From an uncultured Pelagibacteraceae bacterium (GTDB taxonomy: Bacteria > Pseudomonadota > Alphaproteobacteria > Pelagibacterales > Pelagibacteraceae): a DNA stretch of 49,356 nucleotides. Within the stretch, counting starts at the first letter, position 1. Every line of letters begins with the position of its first letter. Positions 37,879 through 47,883 of the stretch are shown here, one piece after another. A program made the translations under genes and the position numbers. The notes beneath the pieces were generated by a model. That model saw only the letters and a list, made by a program, of their open reading frames with translations. It ran no database searches and was not told the DNA's origin. The stretch covers positions 1 to 49,356 of the forward strand of contig CACGPA010000002.1 in NCBI GenBank assembly GCA_902574725.1, read 5' to 3'.

Positions 37879-38127
37879 TTACTTCCTTATATTTAATTTA
37901 CTTATAACTGCTTTATATGAATCTATTTTTTTCTTTTTTAAATAATCTAATAATTTTTTTCTTTTATTTACTGCTTTTAAAAGACCTAATGAAGAATGTT
38001 TATCTTTTTTAGATTGCTTCATATGTTTTGAAAGATTTTCTATCTTCTCAGTTAGTAATGCAATTTGTACTTCTGAAGAACCTGTGTCTTTTTCATGTAT
38101 TGCAAGCTCCTTCGCTTTTTTTATCAT
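37879..38127 (-). CDS. rpsO: 30S ribosomal protein S15
   Basis: 82 residues against the usual 88-89; the shortening is at the N-terminus. The core HEKDTGSSEVQIALLTEKIE and the rRNA-binding KHMKQSKKDKHSSLGLLKAV with KRKKLLDYLKKK are intact. S15 binds the central domain of 16S rRNA. It overlaps rbfA by four bases (ATGA) and abuts pnp. In many relatives truB stands between rbfA and rpsO, but not here. Confidence 0.95.
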   Translation of the reverse strand: MIKKAKELAIHEKDTGSSEVQIALLTEKIENLSKHMKQSKKDKHSSLGLLKAVNKRKKLLDYLKKKKIDSYKAVISKLNIRK

Positions 38128-38507
38128 ATTTTTTCCTGTTCATTAGTTTGTTTTATTAAATTTTCAATTTTTTCTGCATAGTCAAATGATTCATCTTTTA
38201 CAAATAGCAATTTTGGTAGAAATTTCATTGTAATCTTTTTTGATAAAACTTTTCTAACCATATATGAGAATTCTTTTAAATTATCTATTACTTCAGTAGC
38301 ATTCTTTCCTCCTAATGGCAAAACAAATGCTTTAGCTGTTTTTAAATCTGGACTCATTCTAACTTCTGTTACCGTTATATTATTAGTGTCTAAATTTGGT
38401 AGTTTAGCTTCGTCTCTTACAAAAATTATTCCTAAAGCTTGTTTTATCATTTCGCCAACTCTTAATTGTCTTTGCGTTACAGGTCTACTAGATTTTTTAC
38501 TTCTCAT
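38124..38507 (-). CDS. rbfA: ribosome-binding factor A
   Basis: 127 residues with a single KH-like fold. The conserved start SRPVTQRQLRVGEMIKQALG, the central ITVTEVRMSPDLKTAKAFV and LPKLLFVKDESFDYAEKIE match RbfA. It helps mature the 5' end of 16S rRNA and the small subunit, especially in the cold. It overlaps infB by four bases and rpsO by four bases. Confidence 0.95.
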   Translation of the reverse strand: MRSKKSSRPVTQRQLRVGEMIKQALGIIFVRDEAKLPNLDTNNITVTEVRMSPDLKTAKAFVLPLGGKNATEVIDNLKEFSYMVRKVLSKKITMKFLPKLLFVKDESFDYAEKIENLIKQTNEQEKI

Positions 38508-40720
38508 ATCATTCTTTCTGTTATTTTTGAATTATAGGCCTCAATTATATCTTTTTTTTGAAAATCACTGAAATCCCTTAGAGTTATTCCACATTCAAGA
38601 CCTGCACTTACTTGTTTAGCCTGGTTTTTTTCTCTAAAAATTGAACCAATTTTTCCATTATAAATTATTGCACCATCTCTAATTAATCTTACATTGGAAT
38701 CATTAGAAATTTCACCTTCCATAACTTTTGAACCTGCTACTTTTCCGACCTTTGAAACTTTAAAAATTTCTAATATTTCAGCTGAACCAATAACCTTTTC
38801 TTCAACATCTGGTGCTAACTTCCCTGACATTTTATTTTTTATAAAATCTATAACTTCATAAATAATATTATATGCTGATATAGAAATTTTTTCTTTCTCA
38901 GCAAGTTTTTTTGCTTCTTTTGTAGGCTTAACATTAAATGCTATTAAAACAGCATCTGAGGCTTTAGCTAAAGAAATATCTGTTTCTGTTACCATCCCAA
39001 TATCTGATAAAATTATTTTAGGCTTTATCTCATCATGTTTAATTTGAATAATTGCACTTTTAATTGCCTCTGTTGATCCATGCACATCTGATTTTATTAT
39101 TATATTTAATTCCTGTGAAACCTTATCTTTAAAAGCTGACTCTTGAGTTGCAAATATTAATGGATTTTTTCCATCTTTAGACTCTTCAAATCTAGCTTCA
39201 CTAAGAGATTTGGCATCTTTTTCACTATCTAAAACTAAAAAATCATCTCCAGATTTTGCGGCACCATTTATTCCTAATACTTCTACGGGTAAAGATGGTA
39301 ACGCTTCGTCAATATTTTTACCTAAATCATTTATTATTGCTCTTACTTTTCCCCATTTTAACCCACTAACAAAATAATCTCCCTTTTTTAAAGTTCCGCT
39401 AGTTACAATTATGTTAGCAATTGGCCCTCTTCCTATATCAATCTTAGATTCTAAAACTATTGCTGTAGCTTTTGTTTTAAAATCAGTTTTTAAATCTAAA
39501 AGTTCTGCTTGTAAAATAATAGATTCTATTAATTTATCTAAATTTTTTTTTGTTTTTGTAGATATTTCTACTATTAATGTGTCTCCAGATAATTCTTCAG
39601 CTATAAGTTCATATTCTAATAATTGATTTTTAACTTTTTGTGGATCTGCATCGGGTAAATCACATTTATTAATTGCAACAACTATAGGAACTTTTGCTGC
39701 TTTAGCATGTTTTATTGATTCAATTGTTTGAGGTTTTACACCATCATTTGCTGCAACTACTAAAACTACTATATCTGTTAATTTAGAACCTCTTGCTCTC
39801 ATTTCCGTAAAAGCTGCATGACCAGGCGTATCAATAAAAGTTATTTTGTTCGAATTACTACTTATTTGATAAGCTCCAATATGTTGTGTGATTCCTCCAA
39901 ATTCCCCTGAAACTACGTTTGTACTTCTTAAACTGTCTAGTACAGAAGTTTTTCCATGGTCAACATGACCCATTACAGTTACAATTGGTGGTCTATTTTT
40001 TAAATTTTCTGATTTAACTTCTTTAATTTTTTTTATTATTTCTTCTGTCTTTTCCTCTTTAATAGGATTATGTCCAAATTCTTTAACTAAATATTCCGCA
40101 GTATCTGAATCTATTGAATGATTAATAGTTGCTGTTACACCCATGCCCAATAAATGTTTTATAATATTGCTAGATTGTTCTGCCATTCTATTTGCAAGCT
40201 CTCTAATAGTTATTGTTTCTGGTATATTAACATCTCTCTTGATTGGTTTTAGGTTTTCTCTAGACTGATCTTTTTGCACTATTCTATTTTCTTTTTGCTT
40301 TGCACGTTTTAATGCTGCTAAACTTCTTGATCTTCCTTCTTCATCACCACTCAAAGCTCTAGAAATAGTAAGTTTTAACTCTCTTCTTTTAGAACCAATC
40401 TTTCCTTTATTATCTCTTTTTTCAGGATCATCTTTTAATCTTTTAGTTGCTCTTTGTTCGGCAAGTTTTCTTTTTTCATAATCACTAGAAGGGGCTATGG
40501 GTTTCGTTAATGATAGTGGTTTAGATTTATAGCCACTACGATCTATTTTGAAGTTTGATGAATTTTTTGAAAAAGTATTAAAAGTTCTTTTATTAGAAAA
40601 TTTATTATTTTTTTTTTCAATTACTACTGCATTTTTCCCATGCGACTTTGCACGTTCAATATTACTTATGGATTTCTTTAAATTTCCAGATAATGTTAAT
40701 TTCGTTTTTTTCTTTTCCAT
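38504..40720 (-). CDS. infB: translation initiation factor IF-2
   Basis: 738 residues. The N-terminal ~170 residues are a variable, Lys/Arg-rich region. IF2_N-type sequence (PETITIRELANRMAEQSSNI) comes next. The GTPase has G1 VMGHVDHGKTSVLDSLR near residue 250, G3 DTPGHAAFTEMRARG and G4 INKCDLPDAD, with domains 2-4 following (GSAEILEIFKVSKVGKVAG near the end). IF-2 brings initiator tRNA to the small subunit. It lies ten bases after nusA; the small ylxR gene often found between them is missing. Confidence 0.97.
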   Translation of the reverse strand: MEKKKTKLTLSGNLKKSISNIERAKSHGKNAVVIEKKNNKFSNKRTFNTFSKNSSNFKIDRSGYKSKPLSLTKPIAPSSDYEKRKLAEQRATKRLKDDPEKRDNKGKIGSKRRELKLTISRALSGDEEGRSRSLAALKRAKQKENRIVQKDQSRENLKPIKRDVNIPETITIRELANRMAEQSSNIIKHLLGMGVTATINHSIDSDTAEYLVKEFGHNPIKEEKTEEIIKKIKEVKSENLKNRPPIVTVMGHVDHGKTSVLDSLRSTNVVSGEFGGITQHIGAYQISSNSNKITFIDTPGHAAFTEMRARGSKLTDIVVLVVAANDGVKPQTIESIKHAKAAKVPIVVAINKCDLPDADPQKVKNQLLEYELIAEELSGDTLIVEISTKTKKNLDKLIESIILQAELLDLKTDFKTKATAIVLESKIDIGRGPIANIIVTSGTLKKGDYFVSGLKWGKVRAIINDLGKNIDEALPSLPVEVLGINGAAKSGDDFLVLDSEKDAKSLSEARFEESKDGKNPLIFATQESAFKDKVSQELNIIIKSDVHGSTEAIKSAIIQIKHDEIKPKIILSDIGMVTETDISLAKASDAVLIAFNVKPTKEAKKLAEKEKISISAYNIIYEVIDFIKNKMSGKLAPDVEEKVIGSAEILEIFKVSKVGKVAGSKVMEGEISNDSNVRLIRDGAIIYNGKIGSIFREKNQAKQVSAGLECGITLRDFSDFQKKDIIEAYNSKITERMI

Positions 40721-40730
40721 AATTCATCTT

Positions 40731-42284
40731 TCAATCTTTATAGACTTTATTTCTTGCAGACATTATTAGTTCATCTGCCTCATTTTTAGATAGTGCAAAG
40801 TCTTCAAGATATCCTTTAATTTTTATTCTTTCACCTTTTACCACATCATATCCACCTGTTAGCTCATCTGATGCAAGATCGGCAAAGTCAGTAAGTGATA
40901 AAATTTTTTGTTCACCCAAGGTAACTAACATGCCAGGTGTTAAACCTTCATGTTTTATAAGATTATTATCTAACCCTAGCTCTTTTATTTTATTTGAAAT
41001 TTCTTCTTGATCTTTTTGATAAAATTCTTTTGCTCTTTCTATTAATTCTTTAGCTGTATTTTCTTCAATACCCTCTATTTTAGTTAATGCTTCAGTTTTG
41101 GAATCTTTAATATCATCTATTGATGAAAATCCTTCTGCAACAAGTAACTGGCCTAAAGTTTCATCAAGTTCTAAATTTTTAACAAAATTTTCAGTTTTTT
41201 CTTTAAATTCAGTTTGTCTTCTTTCAGAGTCTTCCTGATCAGTCATTATATTAATTTCATAATTCATTAATTTTGTAGCTAATCGAACATTTTGACCTCT
41301 TCTACCTATGGCTTTACTTAAATTATCCTCTGTTAATATTACATCCAATTTTTTATTATCTACATCAACATTAACTCTTTGAACTTCCGCTGGCGATAAC
41401 GCATTTGATACAACAACTGCTGGGTCTTCAGACCAATTTACAATATCAATCTTTTCTCCTTGTAGTTCATTTACAACGGCTTGAACTCTACTTCCTCTCA
41501 TTCCAACACATGCACCAACAGGATCTAAAGAAGTATCAATTGCCTTAACACAAATTTTTGCTCTACTTCCAGGATCTCTAGCTGATGAAACAATCTCTAT
41601 TAATCCATCATAAATTTCTGGGACTTCTTGTATGAATAATTTTTCCATAAATTTAGGATGTCCTCTTGATAAAAAAATTTGTTGACCTCTTGGCTCTCTT
41701 CTTACATCATAACAGTATGCTTTAATTCTATCTCCTGCTTTAATATTTTCTCTTGGAATTACTTCATTTTTTTGAATTATTGCTTCTGTTCTTCCAAGAT
41801 CTACAATTACATTTCCAAATTCTAGTCTTTTAACAATTCCACTTAAAACACTATCTTTTTTGTCTATAAAATCATTATATTGTCTTTCTCTCTCAGCCTC
41901 TCTAACATTAAAACTAATTACTTGTTTGGCAGTTTGAGCTGCAATTCTTCCAAAATCAAATGATGGTAATGGTTGAAGAATTATATCTCCAATATTCTTG
42001 CCTTTATTTTCTTCATTTAAAGTTGTGGCTTCTTTTAAGCTAATTTCAGTATTTATATTTTCAGGTTTTTCAACTATTAAAAGTTTTCTAAATATTCCTA
42101 TATCTCCATTATCTCTATTTATTTTAACTTCAATTTCATTCTCCTGCCCAAATTTAGATTTTGCTGCTTTTGCTATTCCAGTTTCCATTGAATTTATAAT
42201 AAGTTCTTTATCTATAGATTTTTCAAGGGCAACAGCCTCAGCTATCCTCAATAATTCTAATTTATCTGCTCTTCTATTTAACAT
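40731..42284 (-). CDS. nusA: transcription termination/antitermination factor NusA
   Basis: I use MLNRRADKLELLRIAEAVAL as the start (517 residues), because it matches the family and has GGAAAG placed eight bases upstream. The earlier start of the track lies within a terminator hairpin. An N-terminal polymerase-binding domain, an S1 domain (GIVKRLEFGNVIVDLGRTEA), two KH domains (VGACVGMRGSRVQAVVNELQ, AIGRRGQNVRLATKLMNYEI) and C-terminal helix-hairpin-helix repeats are present. It modulates pausing, termination and antitermination. rimP, which usually precedes it, is absent, and a strong terminator lies between metK and this gene. Confidence 0.96.
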   Translation of the reverse strand: MLNRRADKLELLRIAEAVALEKSIDKELIINSMETGIAKAAKSKFGQENEIEVKINRDNGDIGIFRKLLIVEKPENINTEISLKEATTLNEENKGKNIGDIILQPLPSFDFGRIAAQTAKQVISFNVREAERERQYNDFIDKKDSVLSGIVKRLEFGNVIVDLGRTEAIIQKNEVIPRENIKAGDRIKAYCYDVRREPRGQQIFLSRGHPKFMEKLFIQEVPEIYDGLIEIVSSARDPGSRAKICVKAIDTSLDPVGACVGMRGSRVQAVVNELQGEKIDIVNWSEDPAVVVSNALSPAEVQRVNVDVDNKKLDVILTEDNLSKAIGRRGQNVRLATKLMNYEINIMTDQEDSERRQTEFKEKTENFVKNLELDETLGQLLVAEGFSSIDDIKDSKTEALTKIEGIEENTAKELIERAKEFYQKDQEEISNKIKELGLDNNLIKHEGLTPGMLVTLGEQKILSLTDFADLASDELTGGYDVVKGERIKIKGYLEDFALSKNEADELIMSARNKVYKD

Positions 42285-42295
42285 TTGTTCTTTCC

Positions 42296-42322
42296 AAAAA
42301 AAAATGGGCCGAAGCCCATTTT
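42296..42322 (-). terminator. C(TTCG)G intrinsic terminator in the nusA leader
   Basis: On the reverse strand AAAATGGGC-TTCG-GCCCATTTT forms a perfect nine-base-pair stem closed by the very stable C(UUCG)G tetraloop, with nine consecutive T. The T-run abuts the GGAAAG ribosome-binding site of nusA. It ends metK transcription and, if a promoter lies between metK and the hairpin, also acts on nusA itself. Confidence 0.9.
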
Positions 42323-42344
42323 GAAATTTCAATAATGTAAGGTG

Positions 42345-42372
42345 AATATATGTATTTTTTTTATATTTTCAA
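42345..42372 (-). promoter_or_regulatory. possible nusA promoter upstream of the leader terminator
   Basis: Reverse-strand TTGAAA (42367-42372) is followed after 16 bases by TATATT (42345-42350), a fair sigma-70 match. It would start transcripts near 42338, giving a leader of about 54 bases that includes the C(TTCG)G hairpin. In such AT-rich DNA chance matches are common. Confidence 0.35.
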
Positions 42373-42378
42373 CTTTAT

Positions 42379-43542
42379 TTACTTATTAAATACTGAAGCT
42401 TTATCAGTTTTTTCCCATGAAAATGCACCATTTGACTCTGGATCCCTTCCAAAATGGCCGTATGCAGCTGATTTTTCATAAATAGGTTTATTTAAACCAA
42501 GCATTTCTCTTATACCTCTGGGACTTAAATCAAAGTTTTCATTTATCAATTTTTCAACATATTTATTTTTTTCCTCATCATTAGAAAACAAATCAACATA
42601 AATTGATAATGGTTTGGATACGCCGATTGCATAAGCTAATTGTATTAGACATTTATCAGCAATTTTTGATGCCACTATATTTTTAGCTAAATACCTTGAT
42701 GCATATGCTGCTGATCTATCAACTTTTGTTGGATCTTTACCAGAAAATGCACCACCACCATGAGGTGCAGCACCACCATACGTGTCAACAATTATTTTTC
42801 TTCCAGTTAATCCACTATCTCCATCCGGTCCGCCAATTACAAAATTTCCCGTTGGATTAATATATATTTCTTTTTCGTCAAGATTTCCTAATAAATTTTT
42901 TGGTATAGATCTTTCAATATATGGCATACAAAGTTCTTTTACTTGAGCTAAGTTAACATCTTTGGAATGTTGTGTAGAAATCACTACTGATTTTACAGCT
43001 TTTGGTGCACCATCTTTGTACTCTATAGTAATTTGACTTTTAGAGTCTGGCTCTATCCCTTTAAGCTTTCCAGATTTTCTATCTTCAGCCATTAATCTTA
43101 AGATTCTATGTGAGAAATGAATTGGAGCTGGCATAAGTACATCAGTCTCGTTACATGCATAACCAAACATTATTCCTTGATCCCCAGCACCTTCATCTTT
43201 GTTTCCAGAAGAGTCAACTCCCATTGCTATATCGGCTGACTGAGAGTGTAAATGACATTCAATTTTAGTTGCTTCCTTGTAAGTAAAGCCCTCCTGATCA
43301 TAACCAATATCTTTAATACAATCTCTAACTTTTGATATTAATTCATCTTTCTTAATTTCAGGTCCTCTGGTTTCACCGGCCAGTACAACCTTGTTTGTAG
43401 TTGTTAAAGTTTCACAGGCTACTCTTGATTGAGGCTCTAAACCTAAATAAGTATCAACTACCATATCTGAAATTCTATCACATACTTTATCTGGATGGCC
43501 TTCTGAAACTGATTCACTTGTAAACAAATAATCTTTTTTCAT
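42379..43542 (-). CDS. metK: S-adenosylmethionine synthetase
   Basis: 387 residues. Signatures are [20 protein letters not shown] at the ATP site, [17 protein letters not shown] (family signature 1), [19 protein letters not shown] (signature 2), and [12 protein letters not shown]. It forms SAM from methionine and ATP. It overlaps lnt by four bases on the same strand. No SAM riboswitch can fit in front because the start lies inside lnt. It ends 94 bases before the nusA start, at a strong terminator. Confidence 0.97.
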   Translation of the reverse strand: MKKDYLFTSESVSEGHPDKVCDRISDMVVDTYLGLEPQSRVACETLTTTNKVVLAGETRGPEIKKDELISKVRDCIKDIGYDQEGFTYKEATKIECHLHSQSADIAMGVDSSGNKDEGAGDQGIMFGYACNETDVLMPAPIHFSHRILRLMAEDRKSGKLKGIEPDSKSQITIEYKDGAPKAVKSVVISTQHSKDVNLAQVKELCMPYIERSIPKNLLGNLDEKEIYINPTGNFVIGGPDGDSGLTGRKIIVDTYGGAAPHGGGAFSGKDPTKVDRSAAYASRYLAKNIVASKIADKCLIQLAYAIGVSKPLSIYVDLFSNDEEKNKYVEKLINENFDLSPRGIREMLGLNKPIYEKSAAYGHFGRDPESNGAFSWEKTDKASVFNK

Positions 43543-45092
43543 TTAATCTCCCTATTTATTTTTAAAAAAAAAACCAAAGTAATATAAAATAATAAAAAAT
43601 AAAAGAATATATTGTTCCCATTTTTTGAAAAAAAAGTTTCTTTATTGTTTTTAAAGTTTCTAATTTCTAAAACACCACTCTGAGTTGACTCAGTTTTATC
43701 AATAATATTACCTTTTGGACCGATAAAAGCAGAAATTCCATTGTTTGTTGATCTAATTATACTTTTACCTTCTTCTACTGCTCTAAAAATAGAATGAGCA
43801 AAATGCTGGTGTGGTCCAATAGAATTTCCAAACCAACCATCCTCGGAAATATTAATTATAAAATCAAAATTATTTATTTTTTTTAGTTTACCTGAATAAA
43901 TAATTTCATAACAAATTAAAGGTAAAAAACTCAAATCAAAGTTTTGATTTTTTATACTTATAATTTTTCTCTCTTTTCCTTTTGAGAAAGATTGATAGTT
44001 GTTAGTAATAGTTTTTAATCCAATTTTACTTAAAAAATTCTCCATTGGTAAAAATTCACCAAACGGAACAAGATTATTTTTTTGATAATAATTTAGTACG
44101 TTAAGATTATTATCAACTATGGCTAATGAATTATAAATTTTTAAATTACTATCTTTTTTTACATCATTGATACCTAAAACGATTAAATGTTTATTACTAA
44201 AATTTAATTGAAAAAGATCTTTATAATAATGAATATCTTTTAAATTGGTTGATGTTAACATTCCCTCTGGCCAAATAAATATTGTTGGAATCGACTTATT
44301 TGGTTTACTTAGATGTATTAAATCATTTACTATTTCGTATTCACTATCAATGTTATAAAATCTATTAATATCAACTTTTGGTGAAATTACTTTTATTAAA
44401 TATTTTTTATCTTTAACTAATTGATTATCTTCAGAATTTAATCTTTTTTCTCCAGATAATATAATACCAAAAATTAAAAAGATAAAAATTATACAAAAAA
44501 AAATATCATATTTAGATTTTCTTAAAATAAATACAGCTGGAACAAGAAAAAAACTTATACATATTAAATTAAAACTATAAGTACCAATTGAAGACAAAAT
44601 TTGTATAAAAGCTAAATTTTGTGAAAAAGAAAATGCAAAAAGATTCCACGGGAATCCAGTTAATATACTGCCCCTAATAAATTCAAAAAAGCTGAAAAGA
44701 ACAGAAAAAATTAGCACCAAACTTATATTATTGAAATTTTTAAAGTAAGAAAAAAAATACAAAGGCAATCCATAAAATATAGCAATAAAACTTGGTACTA
44801 AAATTAATGCTATAGGAATTAATAAATTAAAATTTTGATCAAAAGTTAAAGATATAACAATCCAGTAAAGACTTAAAATAAAATAACCAAATCCAAAAAG
44901 CCAACCATATTTAAAATAATCAATTTTTTTTTTTAAATGTTTTTTATAATTTATAATAAATACATAAAATAATGATAAAGTGAAAAAATTAATTGTAAAA
45001 TGATTGTAAGGTGGCAAACTAAAGGAAGTTATACCTCCCAACATGGCAACATATAAATAGCTAAAATATTTATTTTTAAGTAAAGTTTTCAA
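43539..45092 (-). CDS. lnt: apolipoprotein N-acyltransferase
   Basis: 517 residues. An N-terminal half of several membrane helices (up to about residue 215) is followed by a periplasmic nitrilase-like domain. The catalytic triad is visible as Glu in [10 protein letters not shown], Lys in [15 protein letters not shown] and Cys in [13 protein letters not shown] last hydrophobic helix closes the protein. It adds the third acyl chain to lipoproteins in the inner membrane, which fits the presence of lipoproteins such as the LptM-like peptide. The start overlaps ybeY by 17 bases. Confidence 0.95.
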   Translation of the reverse strand: MKTLLKNKYFSYLYVAMLGGITSFSLPPYNHFTINFFTLSLFYVFIINYKKHLKKKIDYFKYGWLFGFGYFILSLYWIVISLTFDQNFNLLIPIALILVPSFIAIFYGLPLYFFSYFKNFNNISLVLIFSVLFSFFEFIRGSILTGFPWNLFAFSFSQNLAFIQILSSIGTYSFNLICISFFLVPAVFILRKSKYDIFFCIIFIFLIFGIILSGEKRLNSEDNQLVKDKKYLIKVISPKVDINRFYNIDSEYEIVNDLIHLSKPNKSIPTIFIWPEGMLTSTNLKDIHYYKDLFQLNFSNKHLIVLGINDVKKDSNLKIYNSLAIVDNNLNVLNYYQKNNLVPFGEFLPMENFLSKIGLKTITNNYQSFSKGKERKIISIKNQNFDLSFLPLICYEIIYSGKLKKINNFDFIINISEDGWFGNSIGPHQHFAHSIFRAVEEGKSIIRSTNNGISAFIGPKGNIIDKTESTQSGVLEIRNFKNNKETFFSKNGNNIFFYFLLFYITLVFFLKINREIK

Positions 45093-45543
45093 ATTTTTTT
45101 TTAACCAAATTATAAATTTTTAATTCTTCTTTGTTCATTTTTTTAAATTCTGAATCTTTTATATGATCAAATCCTACTAGATGAAGAAACCCATGTATAA
45201 AAATTTTAGCTAATTTATCTTTAAATTGAAAAATATTTAGTGACTTTGGTTTGTTTATAAAATCATAACTTATAATAATATCTCCTAAATAAACTACGCT
45301 TTTCGAAATTTTTTTTCCAAAGGGAAAAGACAAAATATCCGTTGGTTTATCCTTTTTTCTAAATTTTTTATTTAGTTGCTTAATTTTTTTATTGTTTGAA
45401 AGCAAAACTGTCAGAATTACTTTTTTTCTATTAAACTGATATTTTTTTGGAAAACTTTTTAATATTTTATTAAAAAATAAATCAGTATTTTTTAATTTTT
45501 TTTTCCAATTGACCGAGTCAATTAAAATTTCAGCATTAATCAT
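45076..45543 (-). CDS. ybeY: endoribonuclease/rRNA maturation factor YbeY
   Basis: 155 residues. The zinc-binding signature HGFLHLVGFDHIKD matches HGxLHLxGyDH, with three His. The upstream segment KKFRKKDKPTDILSFPFG is also typical (NxxyR..d.pTDVLSFp). The enzyme takes part in 16S rRNA 3'-end maturation and ribosome quality control. It overlaps both neighbours: phoH by eight bases and lnt by 17. This is the usual phoH-ybeY-lnt order without the corC gene that often intervenes. Confidence 0.96.
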   Translation of the reverse strand: MINAEILIDSVNWKKKLKNTDLFFNKILKSFPKKYQFNRKKVILTVLLSNNKKIKQLNKKFRKKDKPTDILSFPFGKKISKSVVYLGDIIISYDFINKPKSLNIFQFKDKLAKIFIHGFLHLVGFDHIKDSEFKKMNKEELKIYNLVKKKFENFT

Positions 45544-46537
45544 CTTCTTGATCTGAATAAGCCTTTACTATCTTGGAAACCAAAGGGTGTCTGACTACGT
45601 CAGAATGATCAAAATCAACAACTGAAATTTCTTTTAAGTGACCTAATAATTTTTTTGATCTATTAAGACCAGATAAAGATTTGTTAGGTAAATCTATTTG
45701 CGAAGGGTCTCCATTAACTACTATTTTTGAATTTTCTCCTATTCTTGTTAAAAACATTTTTATTTGAGTATCCGTTGCATTTTGTGCTTCATCTAAAATG
45801 GCAAATGAATTTTTTAAAGTTCTTCCCCTCATAAATGCTAGTGGGGCAATTTCTATATCCCCAATTTCAATTTTTTTTTGTATTTTTTCATAATCCAATA
45901 AATCGTACAGGGAGTCATATAAAGGTCTTAAATATGGATCTACCTTCTCTCTCATGTCGCCAGGTAAAAAACCAAGTCTTTCACCAGCTTCAACAGCTGG
46001 TCTTGATAGTATTATTCTTTCAATTTTTTTTTCTAAAAGCATAGTTAGTGCAACAGCTACTGCTAAAAAAGTTTTTCCAGTTCCAGCTGGACCCGTAGAA
46101 ATAATAATTTCACTTTCTTTTAAAGCTCTTACATAATTCTTTTGTTTTTCTGACCTTGGGATTACAGATTTTTTTGGAGTTTTTATTATGTACTCAATAT
46201 TCTGACTAGAACTATTATTTTCATCGATCATAAATTTATTTATCGATGAGATTATATCTTTTTTTTCTATAGATCCATTGTTTATAAATTGATCAGATAA
46301 AAACTGAATTGCATTTTTAACAATTTCATTTTTTTTAGGTACGCTTTTAATAATAATAGAATTTCCTCTAAAATATAAGTTTGTTTCAGTTAATTTTTCT
46401 AATTCTTTAAGATTCTTATTAAATTCCCCAAGAACCCCCATTAGTAAATCGTTATTTTGAAATATTACACTTATAGTATTGTTATCTGAATATACAAATT
46501 TTAAATTGGAATTAATTTTACTTTGAATTTTATTCAA
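45536..46537 (-). CDS. PhoH-like ATPase (YbeZ)
   Basis: 333 residues. An N-terminal KH-like segment (residues 1-110) precedes the ATPase domain with Walker A IISTGPAGTGKTFLAVAVAL and Walker B FAILDEAQNATDTQIKMFLT. It also has LSRPAVEAGERLGFLPGDM and the sensor VVNGDPSQIDLP. The protein is a phosphate-starvation-related ATPase that works with YbeY, probably in RNA metabolism. It is coupled to ybeY by an eight-base overlap and follows miaB by two bases. Confidence 0.95.
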   Translation of the reverse strand: MNKIQSKINSNLKFVYSDNNTISVIFQNNDLLMGVLGEFNKNLKELEKLTETNLYFRGNSIIIKSVPKKNEIVKNAIQFLSDQFINNGSIEKKDIISSINKFMIDENNSSSQNIEYIIKTPKKSVIPRSEKQKNYVRALKESEIIISTGPAGTGKTFLAVAVALTMLLEKKIERIILSRPAVEAGERLGFLPGDMREKVDPYLRPLYDSLYDLLDYEKIQKKIEIGDIEIAPLAFMRGRTLKNSFAILDEAQNATDTQIKMFLTRIGENSKIVVNGDPSQIDLPNKSLSGLNRSKKLLGHLKEISVVDFDHSDVVRHPLVSKIVKAYSDQEDD

Positions 46538-46539
46538 TT

Positions 46540-47880
46540 TTACGCTGCTATAAATTTATTGTTCAAATCAGTTTCTCCAAATAAACTATTTTGATTACTA
46601 TTTTTTATCTTAACTGGAACTATTTTTCCAATTAAATTTTTACTTCCATCAAATATTACTGAAGTCATATAATCATTTCTGGCAAATAATTTATTTCGGT
46701 CCTTCATTTCATTTTCTACTAAAACATCTATATACTTACTTTCTAAACTTTTATTTTTTTCTCTTTGATATTGGAATAGCTTTTCTTGAATTATCTTTAA
46801 CCTTTCCTTAGCTATTTTTTCATCTATCATTTCTAAATTTGCAGCTGTTGTTCCAGGTCTAGGGCTAAAAATAAAAGAATAAGAATTTATAAATTTAATT
46901 TTTTTTATTAATTCAAAAGTATCTTTAAAATCATCATCATTTTCTCCCGGATAACCAATAATAAAATCACTAGAAAATTCTATATTCGAATTTATTTTTT
47001 TTAGCTTCTCATAAACTAAAATATAATCTTCTACTCTGTGTTTTCTGTTCATTAATTTAAGAATTTTATTTGAGCCAGACTGAATTGGTAAATGCACAAA
47101 TGGCATTAATTTTTTTGATTTTGAATAACATTCAATTAAATCATCTGTCATATCTCTTGGATGAGAAGTTGTGTATCGTATTCTGTCTAACCCACTAATT
47201 TTTTCTAAAGACATAATTAAATTAGACAATCTAAATTCTTTATTTTTATCAAAATATGAATAAGCATTTACATTTTGACCTAACAAAATAATTTCTTTTG
47301 CACCTTTTTTTACTAAAATTTCTGCTTCCTCTAATATTTGATAAAATGGTCTAGAATATTCTGGTCCTCTTGTGTATGGAACAACACAAAAATGACAAAA
47401 CTTATCACAACCTTCTTGAATAGTTAAAAAAGATGAAACTTTACTTTTTTTATTCTCAATCTTACTTAAATAATCAAACTTGGATATTGAGTCAAAATCT
47501 GTAATTTCATTTCTCGATTTATTTTCTATAAAATTTAAAATTGTATTATTTATTTTATGATACGATTGAGGGCCAATGACAAGATCAATGTAAGGTTCTC
47601 TGTTCAACATTTCTTTATTTTCAGCTTGTGCAACACAACCTGCAACTATCACAATAGGTTTTTTTTTTTTCTTAAATTTTTTCTTTACTCTTCCTATTTC
47701 GTGATAAACTTTTTCTTTAGCTTTATCTCTAATGTGACATGTATTTAAAATAAAACAATTACTATCCTCAATTACATTTGTTTTTTCAAATCCAATTTTT
47801 TTAACCACATCTAAAATACGATTTGAATCGTATTCATTCATTTGACAGCCAAAGGTTTTAATAAAGATTTTTTTTGACAT
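46540..47880 (-). CDS. miaB: tRNA-2-methylthio-N6-dimethylallyladenosine synthase
   Basis: 446 residues. The N-terminal UPF0004 domain with three Cys (FIKTFGCQMNEYDS, LNTCHIRDKA, VAGCVAQ) comes first. The radical-SAM domain has EGCDKFCHFCVVPYTRG (CX3CX2C) near residue 155, and a C-terminal TRAM domain ends the protein. It thiomethylates A37 of tRNAs reading UNN codons, using two Fe-S clusters and SAM (made by metK further along). It lies between fur and phoH with gaps of two or three bases. Confidence 0.97.
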   Translation of the reverse strand: MSKKIFIKTFGCQMNEYDSNRILDVVKKIGFEKTNVIEDSNCFILNTCHIRDKAKEKVYHEIGRVKKKFKKKKKPIVIVAGCVAQAENKEMLNREPYIDLVIGPQSYHKINNTILNFIENKSRNEITDFDSISKFDYLSKIENKKSKVSSFLTIQEGCDKFCHFCVVPYTRGPEYSRPFYQILEEAEILVKKGAKEIILLGQNVNAYSYFDKNKEFRLSNLIMSLEKISGLDRIRYTTSHPRDMTDDLIECYSKSKKLMPFVHLPIQSGSNKILKLMNRKHRVEDYILVYEKLKKINSNIEFSSDFIIGYPGENDDDFKDTFELIKKIKFINSYSFIFSPRPGTTAANLEMIDEKIAKERLKIIQEKLFQYQREKNKSLESKYIDVLVENEMKDRNKLFARNDYMTSVIFDGSKNLIGKIVPVKIKNSNQNSLFGETDLNNKFIAA

Positions 47881-47883
47881 TAA

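Noticed and set aside
43500-43560. SAM riboswitch ahead of metK
   Set aside because: The metK start overlaps the lnt coding end by four bases, leaving no leader.
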